Shown piece after piece: positions 47,601 through 56,597 of a stretch of DNA of 64,000 nucleotides. Where the stretch lies: NCBI GenBank assembly GCA_036346255.1, contig CM070619.1, positions 43,527,564 to 43,591,563 of the forward strand, given 5' to 3'. A program made the position numbers and the translations under genes. Under the pieces are notes generated by a model that saw nothing but the letters and a program-made list of their open reading frames with translations, was not told where the DNA came from and did not search any database. Positions within the stretch are counted from its first letter, which is position 1. Each line of letters starts with the position of its first letter. This DNA is from Ampelocalamus luodianensis (Eukaryota > Streptophyta > Magnoliopsida > Poales > Poaceae).

Positions 47601-48192
47601 AGTTGCCTATCTAGTCCACTTGAATCTGTTGACCCGCCAGTTTGTATGATTGCACAGTTAATTAAGTTACCAACCCTTTTGGATCCCAGTAAGGCGAGAT
47701 GTGACTCAAATTACTGTTGGTGACCCGGAACTTAATGCCCCTAACAACCCAACCAGCTCCAACAGTATACGACAGTACCAAATTACCATCACCGCAGTTA
47801 CCATAGTAAGACCTGCACGAGTACGAGTACGACACAACACACACACCCTGTACCAATCAGAATAATCAGAGCCCCTCCGCTAACTCCCAAAAACCCCCGA
47901 AAAGGGGAAAAAACTAAACACACCGAGCACATCTCAGGCTCGAGCAGCCGCGGCATCTCTCAGATTCGCGCAGATCACCGGCCCCCGAAGAAACCCCAAT
48001 TCGCGCTGAGCGCGCCGCGACTTGCGATCAAACAGTAGAGATTGGACTCCGAGAAGGAGCGGTGGTCTCGTTGGGAAGGAGGCAGGGGGCAGAGCTGCTA
48101 ACCTGGTCGAGGCTCTCCTCGGCGGCCTTGCGCTCCTCGGGGACGTGGCTGAGCGCGGCGCGCAGCACGACGGCGAGGCTCGGCAGATCCAT
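26626..48192 (-). CDS. SAD2: Importin-beta family nuclear transport receptor, importin-7/8-like (plant SAD2 type)
   Basis: A karyopherin that carries protein cargo through nuclear pores and is released by Ran-GTP. The product, about 1,031 residues if two lost bases are restored, starts MDLPSLAVVLRAAL. It has the importin-beta N-terminal domain at about 22-100 (AAEESLDQFQYTPQHLVRLLQ, VRQVASIHFKNFVAKNW), a HEAT-repeat solenoid with family blocks such as VPVEGQPLDPEIRKSWGWWKVKKW, LYSPRTAAMDFVSELVRKRGK and EIVSYMTFFSPTISLDMWSLWPLMMESL, a highly acidic stretch at about 900-960 (DADEDDDDEVESDKE, DEDDDSDDDFSDDEE) and a tail HAEERRVEIEKEKLEKANAQC. Length and order match Arabidopsis SAD2 and animal importin 7/8. 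Twenty-two coding exons spread over 21.6 kb; large introns are transposon-filled. Single-base losses in exons 4 and 6 break the frame as given. Because all else is conserved I read these as consensus errors, though a recent pseudogene is possible. Confidence 0.93.
28968..29326. mobile_element. hAT-type MITE, 359 bp
   Basis: Terminal inverted repeats of about 28 bp are visible: left GGAAAATTCCACTTTACTCC, right end the complement of GGGAAAAGTCCACTTTACTC. It is flanked by a perfect 8-bp direct repeat CACCTTAA (28,960-28,967 and 29,327-29,334). The 8-bp duplication, short length and lack of coding capacity fit a non-autonomous hAT element. Confidence 0.8.
29560..32033 (-). pseudogene. Copia pol remnant (integrase, RT, RNase H)
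   Basis: Starts at ATG 32,031-32,033 (MTLPLTNPNPNPSYY, proline run). Gag and protease are missing: after the proline run the sequence enters the integrase region at LVHIDVWGPAP. Further motifs are DSAGEYLS and HVQNGVSERKH in integrase; YDLRDRRTRRPAERYGF and YKIKTCSDGFLERY leading to QQEHDHDYDETFAPVAH in RT; the catalytic YMDDMIITRDD near 30,345-30,375; and the RNase H tail SLIAWKTKKQAAVFRSSAEAE at 29,740-29,810. It ends KHIGVDVSYM...VQDQVIDM beside the lower LTR. Several in-frame stops and shifts are present, so no working product. Confidence 0.85.
32034..32046 (-). other. Primer-binding site of the copia element
   Basis: The minus strand reads TGGTACCAGAGTC immediately after the upper LTR, one base off the canonical TGGTATCAGAGC. 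It is complementary to initiator-Met tRNA. Confidence 0.8.
34382..34854. mobile_element. MITE-like element, about 470 bp
   Basis: Long imperfect terminal inverted repeats: the left end has TTAGGTCCCTAAACTTGCAC followed by AGGTGTTTC, and the right end is the complement of CTAGGTCCCTCAACTTGCAT followed by GGGTGTGTC. A further internal similarity to the left arm is CCTAATGACT-type sequence near 34,480. Possible 9-bp duplication GCAAAGAAA/GCAAAAAAA (one mismatch) outside. Family uncertain. Confidence 0.55.
35339..39100 (-). pseudogene. RTE LINE polyprotein (AP endonuclease and reverse transcriptase), broken
   Basis: From the high end: the endonuclease start (WNVGSLTGKLREL-type, near 38,900-38,960) and body (GQKAKEVEHTGYMLWYTGTERNRNGVGILID; NVVSAYVAQVGLDE; GGDFNGHIGTTSGGF near 38,500-38,560). 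Next is a linker rich in Lys/Trp (TKWWKLKGDVSQAFKERM; DTWWWNEKVQKAIEEKKACYK, 37,800-38,260). RT follows (KALGLDNIPIEVWKCLGE; EWRRSTLVPIFKNKEDI, 36,600-36,886; catalytic FADDVVLVDES near 36,080-36,112). The C-terminal block is LKGKFYRTTIRPAMLYGAECW and RRDRIRNDDIRDRVGVAPIEEKLVQHRLGWFRHLQRRP. Stops and shifts interrupt it, as does the inserted TIR element. Confidence 0.88.
37006..37769. mobile_element. TIR element with GC-rich interior inserted in the LINE (MULE/Pack-MULE-like)
   Basis: The ends are ATGGTTATTAAGGCGG and the complement of TATGGTTTTTAAGGCG, followed inward by GGCG/CGCC-rich subterminal repeats. A 9-bp direct repeat GTTGAAATC flanks it (36,997-37,005 and 37,770-37,778), the length Mutator-like elements generate. 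The interior (37,100-37,560) is strongly GC-rich and opens overlapping Pro/Ser/Arg-rich frames on both strands, unlike the AT-rich LINE around it. Such a GC-rich interior is typical of Pack-MULEs that have captured a 5' gene fragment. The captured gene is not recognised. A 9-bp-duplicating hAT-like family is the alternative. Confidence 0.65.
40587..40670 (-). other. Intron 11 with a GC-AG donor
   Basis: Exon 11 ends EACK plus one base (minus strand AAAG) and is followed by GCAAAA rather than GT. The acceptor is TATGCAG before ATCTGAACGAG. The phase (G + AT = Asp) gives EACKDLNEIRPILPQLLD, which fits the family (EACKDLDEIRP in Arabidopsis). No GT nearby gives an open, conserved junction, so a GC-AG intron is the best reading. 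Confidence 0.7.
43295..43317 (-). other. Exon 6 single-base loss (apparent frameshift)
   Basis: After the acceptor GTGTAG the exon reads TTGGAGATTCC then AAGCAACTCTTTGATCC. The family needs LEIP followed by KQLFDPN, which takes one more base between ATTCC and AAGCAA. Exon length is 184, not the 185 required by phase. Confidence 0.75.
44777..44781 (-). other. Exon 4 single-base loss (apparent frameshift)
   Basis: The minus strand reads GACTATCCGAGCAGTGGCC. The conserved family motif DYPEQWP requires GACTATCCGGAGCAGTGG, so one G of CCGG is missing. Downstream the exon returns to the expected protein in the shifted frame (SLLHWVTHNLE). Exon length is 152, not 153. Confidence 0.8.
44824..45978 (-). 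other. Intron 3 of the importin gene with an antisense copia fragment
   Basis: 1,155 bp between exons 3 and 4. The upper part holds a plus-strand copia 3' end (45,561-45,850). The segment 45,110-45,490 has a different texture (ACACCGCCGGGAAGAAGG, then TAATAGATA repeats). It may be more of the same insertion, but no terminus was found. Confidence 0.6.
45561..45850 (+). pseudogene. Copia pol C-terminus, polypurine tract and LTR start
   Basis: From 45,581 the plus strand reads KDTLKLNHVTFEEQIADCLTK followed by GLGTKKC and an Asp/Tyr-rich end, stopping at TGA 45,713-45,715. EEQIADCLTK is the conserved end of copia RNase H. A polypurine run GAGGGGGGAG (45,714-45,723) leads into TGTTGAGTATATGG, an LTR start at 45,724. 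It lies antisense to the importin gene. A perfect 20-bp tandem doubling (45,561-45,600) sits at its start. Confidence 0.8.
46283..48102 (-). other. Intron 1 of the importin gene (1.8 kb)
   Basis: AT-rich, with no coding signal. It contains an imperfect direct repeat of about 75 bp (about 47,318-47,390 and 47,624-47,685) sharing GAATCTGTTGAC, ACAGTTA(G)TTAATTA and CTACCAA-CCTTTTGG. A long first intron is common in plant housekeeping genes and may carry enhancing elements, but none can be named from sequence. Confidence 0.6.
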
Positions 48193-48640
48193 GTCGCCGG
48201 CCGCGGCGGAGTGGGGCGACGGCGAGGGGCGGAGGCGGAGACCAGGACCAAGCCCTATCTCCGGGGGGGGGGGCGGAGGGTAAGGCTCGGGCTCGGCCGC
48301 CGCGAGAGCTCGGGGTTGGAGAGAGCAGGAGTCGGGGGTGGCGGTGGTCTCCTTTTGGCGTTGCGAGGTCTTCGGGAAGGGGGCGGGGTGGTGGGTTCGT
48401 GCGTGAGAGAGACAAGAGAGGGCGGATCAAAACGTGGGTGCGGTATTTACCCCTAGGGTTTGGTCAGGGCCGAGCGGGGTGGGTTCGTGACCTGGGTTAC
48501 GCTGGTGCGTGGGTCCCACCGGGCAGGGGTTCCTCTGTGCTATCCTATTCCTAGCCTGCCTGGCTGACTGGCTGCTAGGTGCACCCCACCGGGCGAAGCG
48601 ACAGACAGCTGGTTACAGCATCGAATCTATCGTTTCTCAC
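48193..48640 (-). promoter_or_regulatory. GC-rich 5' UTR and promoter of the importin gene
   Basis: Directly upstream of the ATG, about 260 bp is very GC-rich with a run of G residues (48,260s), as in many grass 5' ends. No TATA box is evident. A telo-box (AAACCCTAG on the minus strand, 48,453-48,461) lies about 260 bp upstream of the start codon; such boxes are common in promoters of growth-related and translation-related plant genes. Assignment is positional. Confidence 0.45.
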
Positions 48641-48923
48641 TTGGAGCCGGTACAAGGGTTGGTACGGTTTTTATGACGTGGATTAAATTTTTCTGCTTTT
48701 TTTTCTTTTGGATTGATGGATCCAATTTCATTTTTTTCGTAAACTTTAATTTAAATTGGCGAATTAATTCAATTTTTTGTTGATACGCTGAAAACTGAAC
48801 CCATAGGAGCACGAAACAGGAGCATTACCTATGGCTCAATGGGTGATTGTGCACATGAGCGGCCAAGGCATAGTTGTGTGGGCTCAACATTTTGAAAAGG
48901 CAAAATGGGACATCGATATTCAT

Positions 48924-49133
48924 GGGGTTGTTTGGTTGATTACCAAAATAAGCTAAATCAAAATTTTAGTGTAGCCAAAGCATAGACAAAACTAAATATT
49001 AGCAAAAGGAATATTGTTGGATTTTGGTGAGAGATTTTCTCGCTCTCGAATTGCCCACTTGCGGCATTGAATTTCATTGGTGTTACCAAAATTTCATGTG
49101 CATTACTAAATTTTAGTAGCAAACCAAACAGCA
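48924..49133. mobile_element. Small MITE-like element, about 210 bp
   Basis: The left end GGGGTTGTTTGGTTGATTAC and the complement of the right end GCTGTTTGGTTTGCTAC form imperfect inverted repeats. The interior is AT-rich with ACCAAAATT/AAATTTTAGT segments. The GGCTGTTTGGTT-type terminus is typical of abundant grass MITEs. No clear target duplication, so the family is uncertain. Confidence 0.5.
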
Positions 49134-50729
49134 TAAAATTTTCATTGGTGTTTCTTGCTGTCTCTAGCTTATAAATCTGTAATTCTTAAGTGTGATTTCT
49201 CATCAGCATATTTCCACTTGCCTTTTTTCAATTTGGCGAGCGTCCACCAACCAGGGAACTAGCAAATGCCTACATCAAAAGTCGTTAGTAGTTCAAAAAT
49301 GGCATTACAGTAGTGATGTCGTAAGAGTGCCGATGGGTGGAGTCGGGTGGCGTACTGAGGACAACTAGTAGGGTATCCATGCGTTACAACGGAATCCCAA
49401 AAGAGAGTGATTCATATCAGTAGATAGGATCCTAAACTATATAATAAATATTAATTTTCTTTCACACACATATAAACATAAACATTAACTCCGTCTATTG
49501 AATCACCTACTACTACTACCCAGAAATTAAAATTTTGAGCCTATAGATTGTTTTCTTTTGGAAGGTGAAGTTGATGTCGGCTTCTCTCCCCGACGTGTTG
49601 CCCATTTCCAGCCATTGCTGGTTGACAAGGAAGAGAGCTACACGTCGATGGCCACCTTCTTCCACTCTGAACTCAAGCCATGACTCGGTTTTCAAAGCCA
49701 TTGGCCTCTGCAGCCCTCACCAAGCACATTGTGGCGAGGAGGTGGGAGGCGGGAGGAGGAGGTAGGGGCGGCGTCACAGTGGTAAACGAGGAGGAGGCTG
49801 CGATGTTTGCTCCGGCACGGAGCAGGAGGCGGCGACACAAGGAGGATTAGGATGAAGAGGACGTGGTGTGGTCAACTCAAGACGGCGATGCGACAAAGAA
49901 AGGACGTCTTCATCTCTGCATCTTCCTCGTGCGCCGTCACTATCTCACCTCCCTTCCCCAGCCGGTGCTTCTCCTCCATGGTATCGCCATCATAGGTGGC
50001 GAGTCGCGGCACAAGACAGGAAGGAGTGGGACAGCGACGAATTTCGGTGTGTACATGTGAAGAAGAAGTGAGGCGGCGACGGTTTAGGTGGTTGCAGAAG
50101 AAGTTGGGGCATGGATGCGTTCACGAGTCACAGGGGGATGACGAGGCGAGATCTTGTCCATGTCAGGTTGGGTTCACATGTTGGTGCGCCTCAATGAGGA
50201 ATTTGGGAGGGACGGGAGAGGCCAATTGCGCACACAGGAGAAAGGGCATCATCCCTCTGCGTGGGGTTAAACTCCTTCTTTTATTAGTTAAGATAAGATA
50301 TAGCAGCGAAAGATGGCAGCTCTAGTGGAGGTGAGGCTAAAGAATATAAGGTTGTAGGTCATGTGGTGAAGAGTGAGGCGGCAATTATATATAGGGCGAG
50401 GTGATAGAAGCATCGTTGGCTAGAATCAGGGGTGGGTATTGGAAATAAAGTTATTTGGGTCATCATGAACTAGGTTATCTTCAACCTCAGAGTAAATGCA
50501 AATTTGGTTATGAGGTCATTAAGGATAATTAACAAGGAAATATATGAGGTCACATGACCCCAACAAAACTATATTGGATATGTCCCTGACTGTAACAGGC
50601 AATGGCCAACAATAGACAAATATAACCAAAATGTATATGAGAGCGGTGCATGGGAAAAGGTGAGTATAAATGATGTCCATCGATCCCAGTTTGTGGTAGT
50701 TGTGTGCAATGCAAAAGCACATGTGCCAC
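49134..50729. other. Intergenic sequence, no supported gene
   Basis: 1.6 kb between the small MITE and the hAT element. The part 49,560-50,330 is more GC-rich and opens overlapping frames of 60-109 codons on both strands, none with a start context, domain or conserved motif that I recognise. It could be a decayed gene fragment. I see nothing firm. Confidence 0.4.
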
Positions 50730-50828
50730 TAGTGGCGGATTCAACGGCCCTACAGCCTTGGCAGCTGCTCAGGCTTCCAGCGAGCAGCGTGTCTAAGCCC
50801 CGAGGCCCCCGAGACCAACGCCTCCTGC

Positions 50829-52528
50829 TGTAAAATCGAGTGGGCCGACTAGAGGGGGGTGAATAGGCGTTTTAAAACTTTTATGCGCCAAAACCGATTT
50901 CTAATGCGGAAGCTAACACAAAAACGGTTTTGCACAATTAAGGCCTAAATCCACTAGGTTCAACTAAGTGCACCAACAATACAAATCTATTGATAATAAT
51001 AAATCAAGCATGGACTTGTAAGCAATTCAATTTAAGCAATGTAGATAGCACAAAGCATGACAAGCATTCATACACAAAGAATGAGCAACTTAATTATATG
51101 AATGTAAATTGCAATATGGTAGAGCTCAAGAATGCAAACTACAAGATGACACGGCGATGTTTTACCGTGGTGATCGGAGACTTGCCGGTCTCCCCTAATC
51201 CACGTTGAGGGAAACCCAAACCAATTAGGCCGGCTCCACGAATTGAGCCTTCCTCCGAGGTATCAAACACCTCGCTCCACTAGGGTTGCTCTTACTCCAC
51301 TCCGGAAATGGCGAGCACCAAGCCACTCACAAACGCCCGGGTCTTCTCACAAGCTTCACTTGAGAAGATCACCGACGCACGACGCCTCCACGCCGTCTAG
51401 CTGTCGGCAAACACCAAGAGTAACAAGTCTCCAACTTTCACTTGAACCTATCAAGTGTCAAAGCTCTCGTGGATACTAAATCCACCACCTAATGCAACAC
51501 ATGCAATAGGATTTGCCTCTCAAACCTCACTAAGTGCAACACATGCACAAATGAAAGTAGAGAGCTTGCTCTTAGCTCAAAGAAACTCAATGGGGCACCA
51601 CCAACTTCTCCTCACACAGCCAAGGTGGGTATTTATAGCCCACACACAAAAACTAGCCGTTGGGGAGAGATTCCAGAGAATATGGGCGAAATCGGTCGGC
51701 CAGCCACTAATGGCGGTCGGATCCTTCTGCGCCAACGGCTATAAAACTAGTCGTTGGACTTACAATCGGTCGACCGCCAACCAATGGCGGTCGGGCCAGC
51801 TCAACCGATCGAGCCGCGAGGCCGGTCCGCCGCTCAACCGAGCAACCGAGCAAACGAAAAACATCTCTTACGGAAAATACGTATCGCCAAATAAATTTGG
51901 TACTCGCACTCCGTAGTACCGTTTCTTACGCCCGTCTTCGCCGCTCCGGTAGTACCGTTTCTAACGGCGTAGACAATCAGTAGGTCGATCGAGCGCTACT
52001 TCTGCCGATCGACACTACGAGGCGGTCGGAATCGCCAACGATCACCAAGATTGAGATCAGACATAGCACATTTGCTTCAACTCAATTTGCAAAACATATT
52101 TGCCAATTGATGCAACATGTATACAAGAGATGAAAGCTAGATTCTCAACAAGTTGCAAAACACATTTGCCAACCTTTAGAATCAACGTTACAAGGAATAA
52201 GGTACATGGACTTAAACCGTTTGCAAAACACATTCGCAAACTAAAGTCACATACTACAAGGATTAACCATGAGCCACAACTATTTGCAAAACACATTCGC
52301 AAGTATAGGCAACATGTTAAGTTGAGTTAGAGCAAACACAATGAGCTATCAACACATGACTAACTCAAGTTACTAATTAAGACCCCTCTTAATAGTACAA
52401 CAATCTATTCTAGCAATCCGGTCTCCCAACCAAACACCGAGACCGGTAAAAGACTAGGAACTAATCCTTAGCCCTAGCTAGTCATACATTTGCCTTGCGC
52501 AATCACTTGAAGCTTGATGACACACATC
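50829..52528 (-). mobile_element. Outer solo LTR, first part
   Basis: Starts TGTAAAATCGAG at 50,829 after the target CCTGC (50,824-50,828), and continues at 55,514-56,592, ending TTCA before a second CCTGC (56,593-56,597). Total 2,779 bp once joined. It is interrupted at ACATC by the inner copy. A minus-strand TATAAATA (51,630-51,637) matches the promoter position of the inner copy, so transcription polarity is minus. No internal region or second LTR is present, so it is a solo LTR inside the hAT element. Confidence 0.9.
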
Positions 52529-55508
52529 TGAAGAATCTAGATTCGCGCCATTATATGTTAATTGAGTTTTGGTTATTAATGACAAATCTATTTATGAGAC
52601 TAACACTCTTTTTGTTATATCTACTGTTTAGTCTCAAATGGATAAAGAGGTAAAAATCAAATGAGGTATGCTTTCCAAATGACAAATCTTTATAAGACTA
52701 ACACTTCTATTGCCATACAAATTGTTTAGTCTCAGTTGGATTTAAAGATCAAAGAGGTATGCATTCGACATCATTTTATTATACCTTGTTGCATTCCTCG
52801 GACTCAAAATATAGGTTGAACTTCACCAAAAGGTTAACTTGAATATGTGCATATGTCTTTATTACATATTCGTGTATGCACACATTTAGGGGGAGTTCAC
52901 TCCATATTTTATGATTTCATTAGTATTGATCCATATTCTTTTGTCCACATATATTTAGGATCTTTACTTTGAAATATATCCTTGAATATATTTAACTTGT
53001 GTAGTTAATATATTCATATGAGTATATGTAACTTGTGTAAGTTTATATATACTCATATCCTTAAATATATACAACTTGTGTAGTTCGTATATATTCATAT
53101 GGGCATATGAGGCTTGCGTAGTTCACATATGCTCATATATCTTTTGAGTATACATAACCGTTATAGTTTATATATACTCATACCAATTACATTCAATTAT
53201 CTGTAATTGTGTTGGTTGTCATCAATTACCAAAGAGAGAAAGATTGCGGTATCTTGTCCCACCATTATCAGTTAATGGTTTGATGTGGTAATTTATGATA
53301 ATCATATTGTGGAACTAACGTTTTCTATAAGTTGGTGAAATAGGTTATGTTCCATGAGGTTGAAGACTTTGGATGACATCATATGTTGATCGTCATCAAG
53401 TCAAGGATCGGGGAAATGGAAATCATCATGTGTTGATGATGTTCGAGTCGAGATCCCGAAGTGAAGAGCTTGGAGTAAAGGATGCATCATGAGTTGATGC
53501 ATATCAAGTTCAAGAAGAGAAGATGATTATGAGTTGATCATCAAGTCAAGAAGAATCCATCATGTGTTGATGGAGGTCAAGTAAAGAGTGCATCATGAGT
53601 TGATGCATGTCAAGACTTGAAATGAAAGATGTCATCATATGTTGATGAACATTGAGTCAATAACCCAGACTTGAAGCAAGGATGTGCGTCATCAAGCTTC
53701 AAGTGGTTACGCAAGGAAAATGTATAACTAGCTAGGGCTAAGGATTTGTTCCTAGTCTTTTACCGGTCTCGGTGTTTGGTTGGAGACCGGATTGCTAGAA
53801 TAGGTTGTCGTACTATTAAGAGGGGTCTTAATCAGTAACTTGAGTTAGTCATGTGTTGATAAGCTCATTGTGTTTGCTCTAGCTCAACTTAACATGTTGC
53901 CTATATTTGCGAATGTGTTTTGCAAGTAGTTGAGGCTCATGGTTATTCCTTGTAGCATGTGACTTTTGTTTACGAATATGTTTTGCAAACGGTTTAAGTC
54001 CATGTAGCTTATTCCTTGTGGCGTTGATTCTAAAAGTTGGCAAATATGTTTTGCAACTTGTTGAGAATCTAGCTTTCATCTCTTTGTGTACATGTTGTAT
54101 CAATTGGCAAATATATTTTGCAAATTGAGTTGAATCAAATGTGCAAAGTCTGCTCGATCTTGGTATTTGTTGGCGGTCACCGCCCTTGTCGTGATCGGCC
54201 GGTGTTTGCGATCGACCAGCAAGCATGTGTGATCGGCCGGCCTCGCGGTTAAACGTCGCGGTCAGCTTTTTCCAGAGAGCGACTTTCTTAGTTATCGACC
54301 GAGTGGTCTGACCGACGTGTTACGGGCGGTCTGACCGACCTGCGGTAGTACCGGCCCTTAGAAAAGGTACTACCGAAGTGTGGTAGTACCGGCACTTGAA
54401 ACGGTACTACCGGAGTGCGGTAGTACCGAAATTTGTATGGTGGTACGTGTTTTCCAGAAGAGATATTTTCTGGTTTGCTCGGTTGCTCAGTTGAGCGGTC
54501 TGACCGGCCCCTCTGGCGGTCTGACCGGTTTGAGCGGTTTGACCGGCCATTGGTTGGCGGTCAGACCGATTGTGAGTCCAACAGCTAGTTTTATAGCCGT
54601 TGGCGCTTGGGCGGTCCGACCGGCAATTAGTTGGCGGTCAGACCGGTTTCGTCCAGATTCTCTGGAATCTTCTCCCAACAGCTAGTTTTTGTGTGTGGGC
54701 TATAAATACCCACCTTGGCTGTGTGAGGAGGTGTTGCCTGTGCCCCATTGAGTTCCTTTGAGCTAAGAGCAAGCCCTCTACTCCTATTTGTGCATGTGTT
54801 GCACTTAGTGAAGTTTGAGAGGCAAATCCTATGGCATGTGTTGCATTAGGTGGTGGATTTAGTATCCACGAGAGCTTTGACACTTGATTGATTCAAGTGA
54901 AAGTTGAAGACTTGTTACTCTTGGTGTTTGCCGACACCTAGACGGCGTGGAGGCGTCGTACGTCGGTGATCTTCTCAAGTGAAGCTTGTGAGAAGACCCG
55001 GGCGTTTGTGAGTGGCTTGGTGCTTGCCATCTCCGGAGTGGAGTAAGAGCAACCCTAGTGGAGCGAGGTGGTTGATACCTCGGAGGAAGGCTCAATTCGT
55101 GGAGCCGGCCCAATTGGTTTGGGTTTCCCTCAACGTGGATTAGGGGAGACCGGCAAGTCTCCGAGTACCACGGTAAAACATCGCCATGTCATCTTGTGGT
55201 TTGCATTCTTGAGCTCTACCATATTGCAATTTACATTTATATAATTAAGTTGCTCATTTACTGTGTATGAATGCTTGCCATGCTATGTGCTATCTACATT
55301 GCTTAATTTGAATTGCTTATAAGTCCATGCTTGATTGATTACTGTTAATAGACTTGTTTTGTCGGTGCACTTAGTTGAGCCTAGTGGATTTAGATCTTAA
55401 TTGTGCAAAACCGTTTTGTATTAGCTTCCGCATTAGAAATCGGTTTTAGCACATAAAAGTTTTGAAACGCCTATTCACCCCCCTCTAGTCGGCCTACTCG
55501 ATCTTACA
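52529..55508 (+). mobile_element. Inner solo LTR of the same family, opposite orientation
   Basis: 2,980 bp from TGAAGAATCTAG to GATCTTACA, with the perfect 5-bp target duplication ACATC (52,524-52,528 and 55,509-55,513). It matches the complement of the outer copy along its full length. TATAAATACC at 54,701-54,710 on the plus strand suggests the promoter, with a U3 of about 2.2 kb. The end segment has the CACCCCCCTCTAGTCGGC motif. The element family is not known to me; no coding sequence remains to classify it as gypsy or copia. Confidence 0.9.
53000..54660 (+). repeat. Four successive short-motif arrays within the solo LTR
   Basis: (a) 52,980-53,190: repeats of CTTGTGTAGTT and TATATACTCATAT. 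(b) 53,370-53,690: about eight copies of CATCATNNGTTGATG-type dyads spaced with AAGTCAAG. (c) 53,905-54,125: four copies of (A/C)GAATATGTTTTGCAA about 70 bp apart. (d) 54,180-54,650: interleaved GCGGTCTGACCG and GGTAGTACCG motifs, at least five each. All recur, inverted, in the outer copy (51,640-52,330 and 55,540-56,240). Confidence 0.75.
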
Positions 55509-55513
55509 ACATC

Positions 55514-56592
55514 CTCGCTTCAAGTCCGGGTTAATTGACTTAATGTTCATCAACATATGATGACATCTTTCATTTCAAGTCTTGACATGCATCTACTTAT
55601 GATGCACTCTTCACTTGACCTCCATCAACACATGATGGATTCTTCTTGACTTGACGATCAACTCATGATCATCTCCATTTCTTGAACTTGATATGCATCA
55701 ATGCGTGATACATCCTTTACTCCAAGCTCTTTACTTCAATATCATCAACCCATGATGATATTCTTCTCTTTATATCATCAACACATGATGATATTTTTCT
55801 TCTTCGAAAATCTTGACTTGATGACGATCAACTCATGATGTCATCCAAAGTCTTCAATCACATGGAACATAACCTATTTCACCAACTCATAGAAAAATGT
55901 TAGTTCCACAAGGTGATTATCATAAATTACCACATCAAACCATTAACTGATAATGGTGGAACAAGATACCACGATCTTTCCCTCTTTGGTAATTGATGAT
56001 AATCACTTCAATACCAAGTAATTGAATGTAATTGGTATAAGTATATATGAACCACATAAGTTATATATACTCAAAGGATATATGAGCTTATATGAACTAC
56101 GCAAGTCTGATATGCTCATATGAATATATACGAACTACACTAGTTGTATATATTCAAGGATATGAGTATATATATAAGCTACACAAGTTATATATACTCA
56201 TATGAATATATTAACTACACAAGTTAAATATATTTAAGGATATGTTTCAAAGTAAAGACCCTAAATATATATGGACAAAAGAATATGGATCAATACTAAT
56301 GAAACCACAAAATATAGAGTGAACTCCCCCTAAATGTGTGCATACACGAATGTGTAATAAAGACATATGCACATATTCAAGTTAACTTTTTGGTGAAGTT
56401 CAACCTATATTTTGGATCCGAGAGATGCAACAAGATATAACAAAATGATGTCAAATGCATACCTCTCTGATCTTTAAATCCACCTGAGACTAAACATGAG
56501 ATATAGCAATATAGAGGAGTTAGTCTCTCAAATAGATTTGTCATTAATAACCAAAACTCCATTAACATATAATAGCGGGTCTAGATTCTTCA
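55514..56592 (-). mobile_element. Outer solo LTR, second part
   Basis: Continuation of the outer LTR after the inner insertion. It matches the complement of 52,529-53,690 of the inner copy, including the CATCA-GTTGATG dyads and TATATACTCATAT repeats. It ends TCTAGATTCTTCA at 56,592, followed by the target copy CCTGC. Confidence 0.9.
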
Positions 56593-56597
56593 CCTGC

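Larger units (their letters stand above)
26626..48192 (-). other. Exon map of the importin gene
   Basis: Coding exons in transcript order (minus strand, plus-strand coordinates): 1 48103-48192; 2 46147-46282; 3 45979-46066; 4 44672-44823; 5 43429-43591; 6 43135-43318; 7 42887-43060; 8 41785-41930; 9 41525-41648; 10 41273-41453; 11 40671-40830; 12 40545-40586; 13 40343-40461; 14 40062-40260; 15 39397-39528; 16 33420-33523; 17 33162-33341; 18 27992-28131; 19 27764-27903; 20 27217-27377; 21 26868-26991; 22 26626-26780. Each junction was set by GT (once GC) donor, AG acceptor, continuity of phase and family conservation. The sum is 3,094 nt, two short of the 3,096 needed for an open frame, which matches the two single-base gaps. 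Confidence 0.88.

Noticed and set aside
48022..48456. Plus-strand frame of 144 codons opposite importin exon 1
   Set aside because: Antisense shadow of the GC-rich first exon and 5' UTR. It is Gly/Arg-rich without any domain.
51243..51916. Open frames mirrored at 54,638-55,113
   Set aside because: They are the same LTR sequence read in the two opposed copies. No retroelement protein motif is present, and neither matches a host protein that I know.
50829..56592. A giant foldback element or palindrome
   Set aside because: Arm order is L1, L2, reverse L1, reverse L2, and two sets of 5-bp target duplications plus TG/CA ends fit two nested solo LTRs better.
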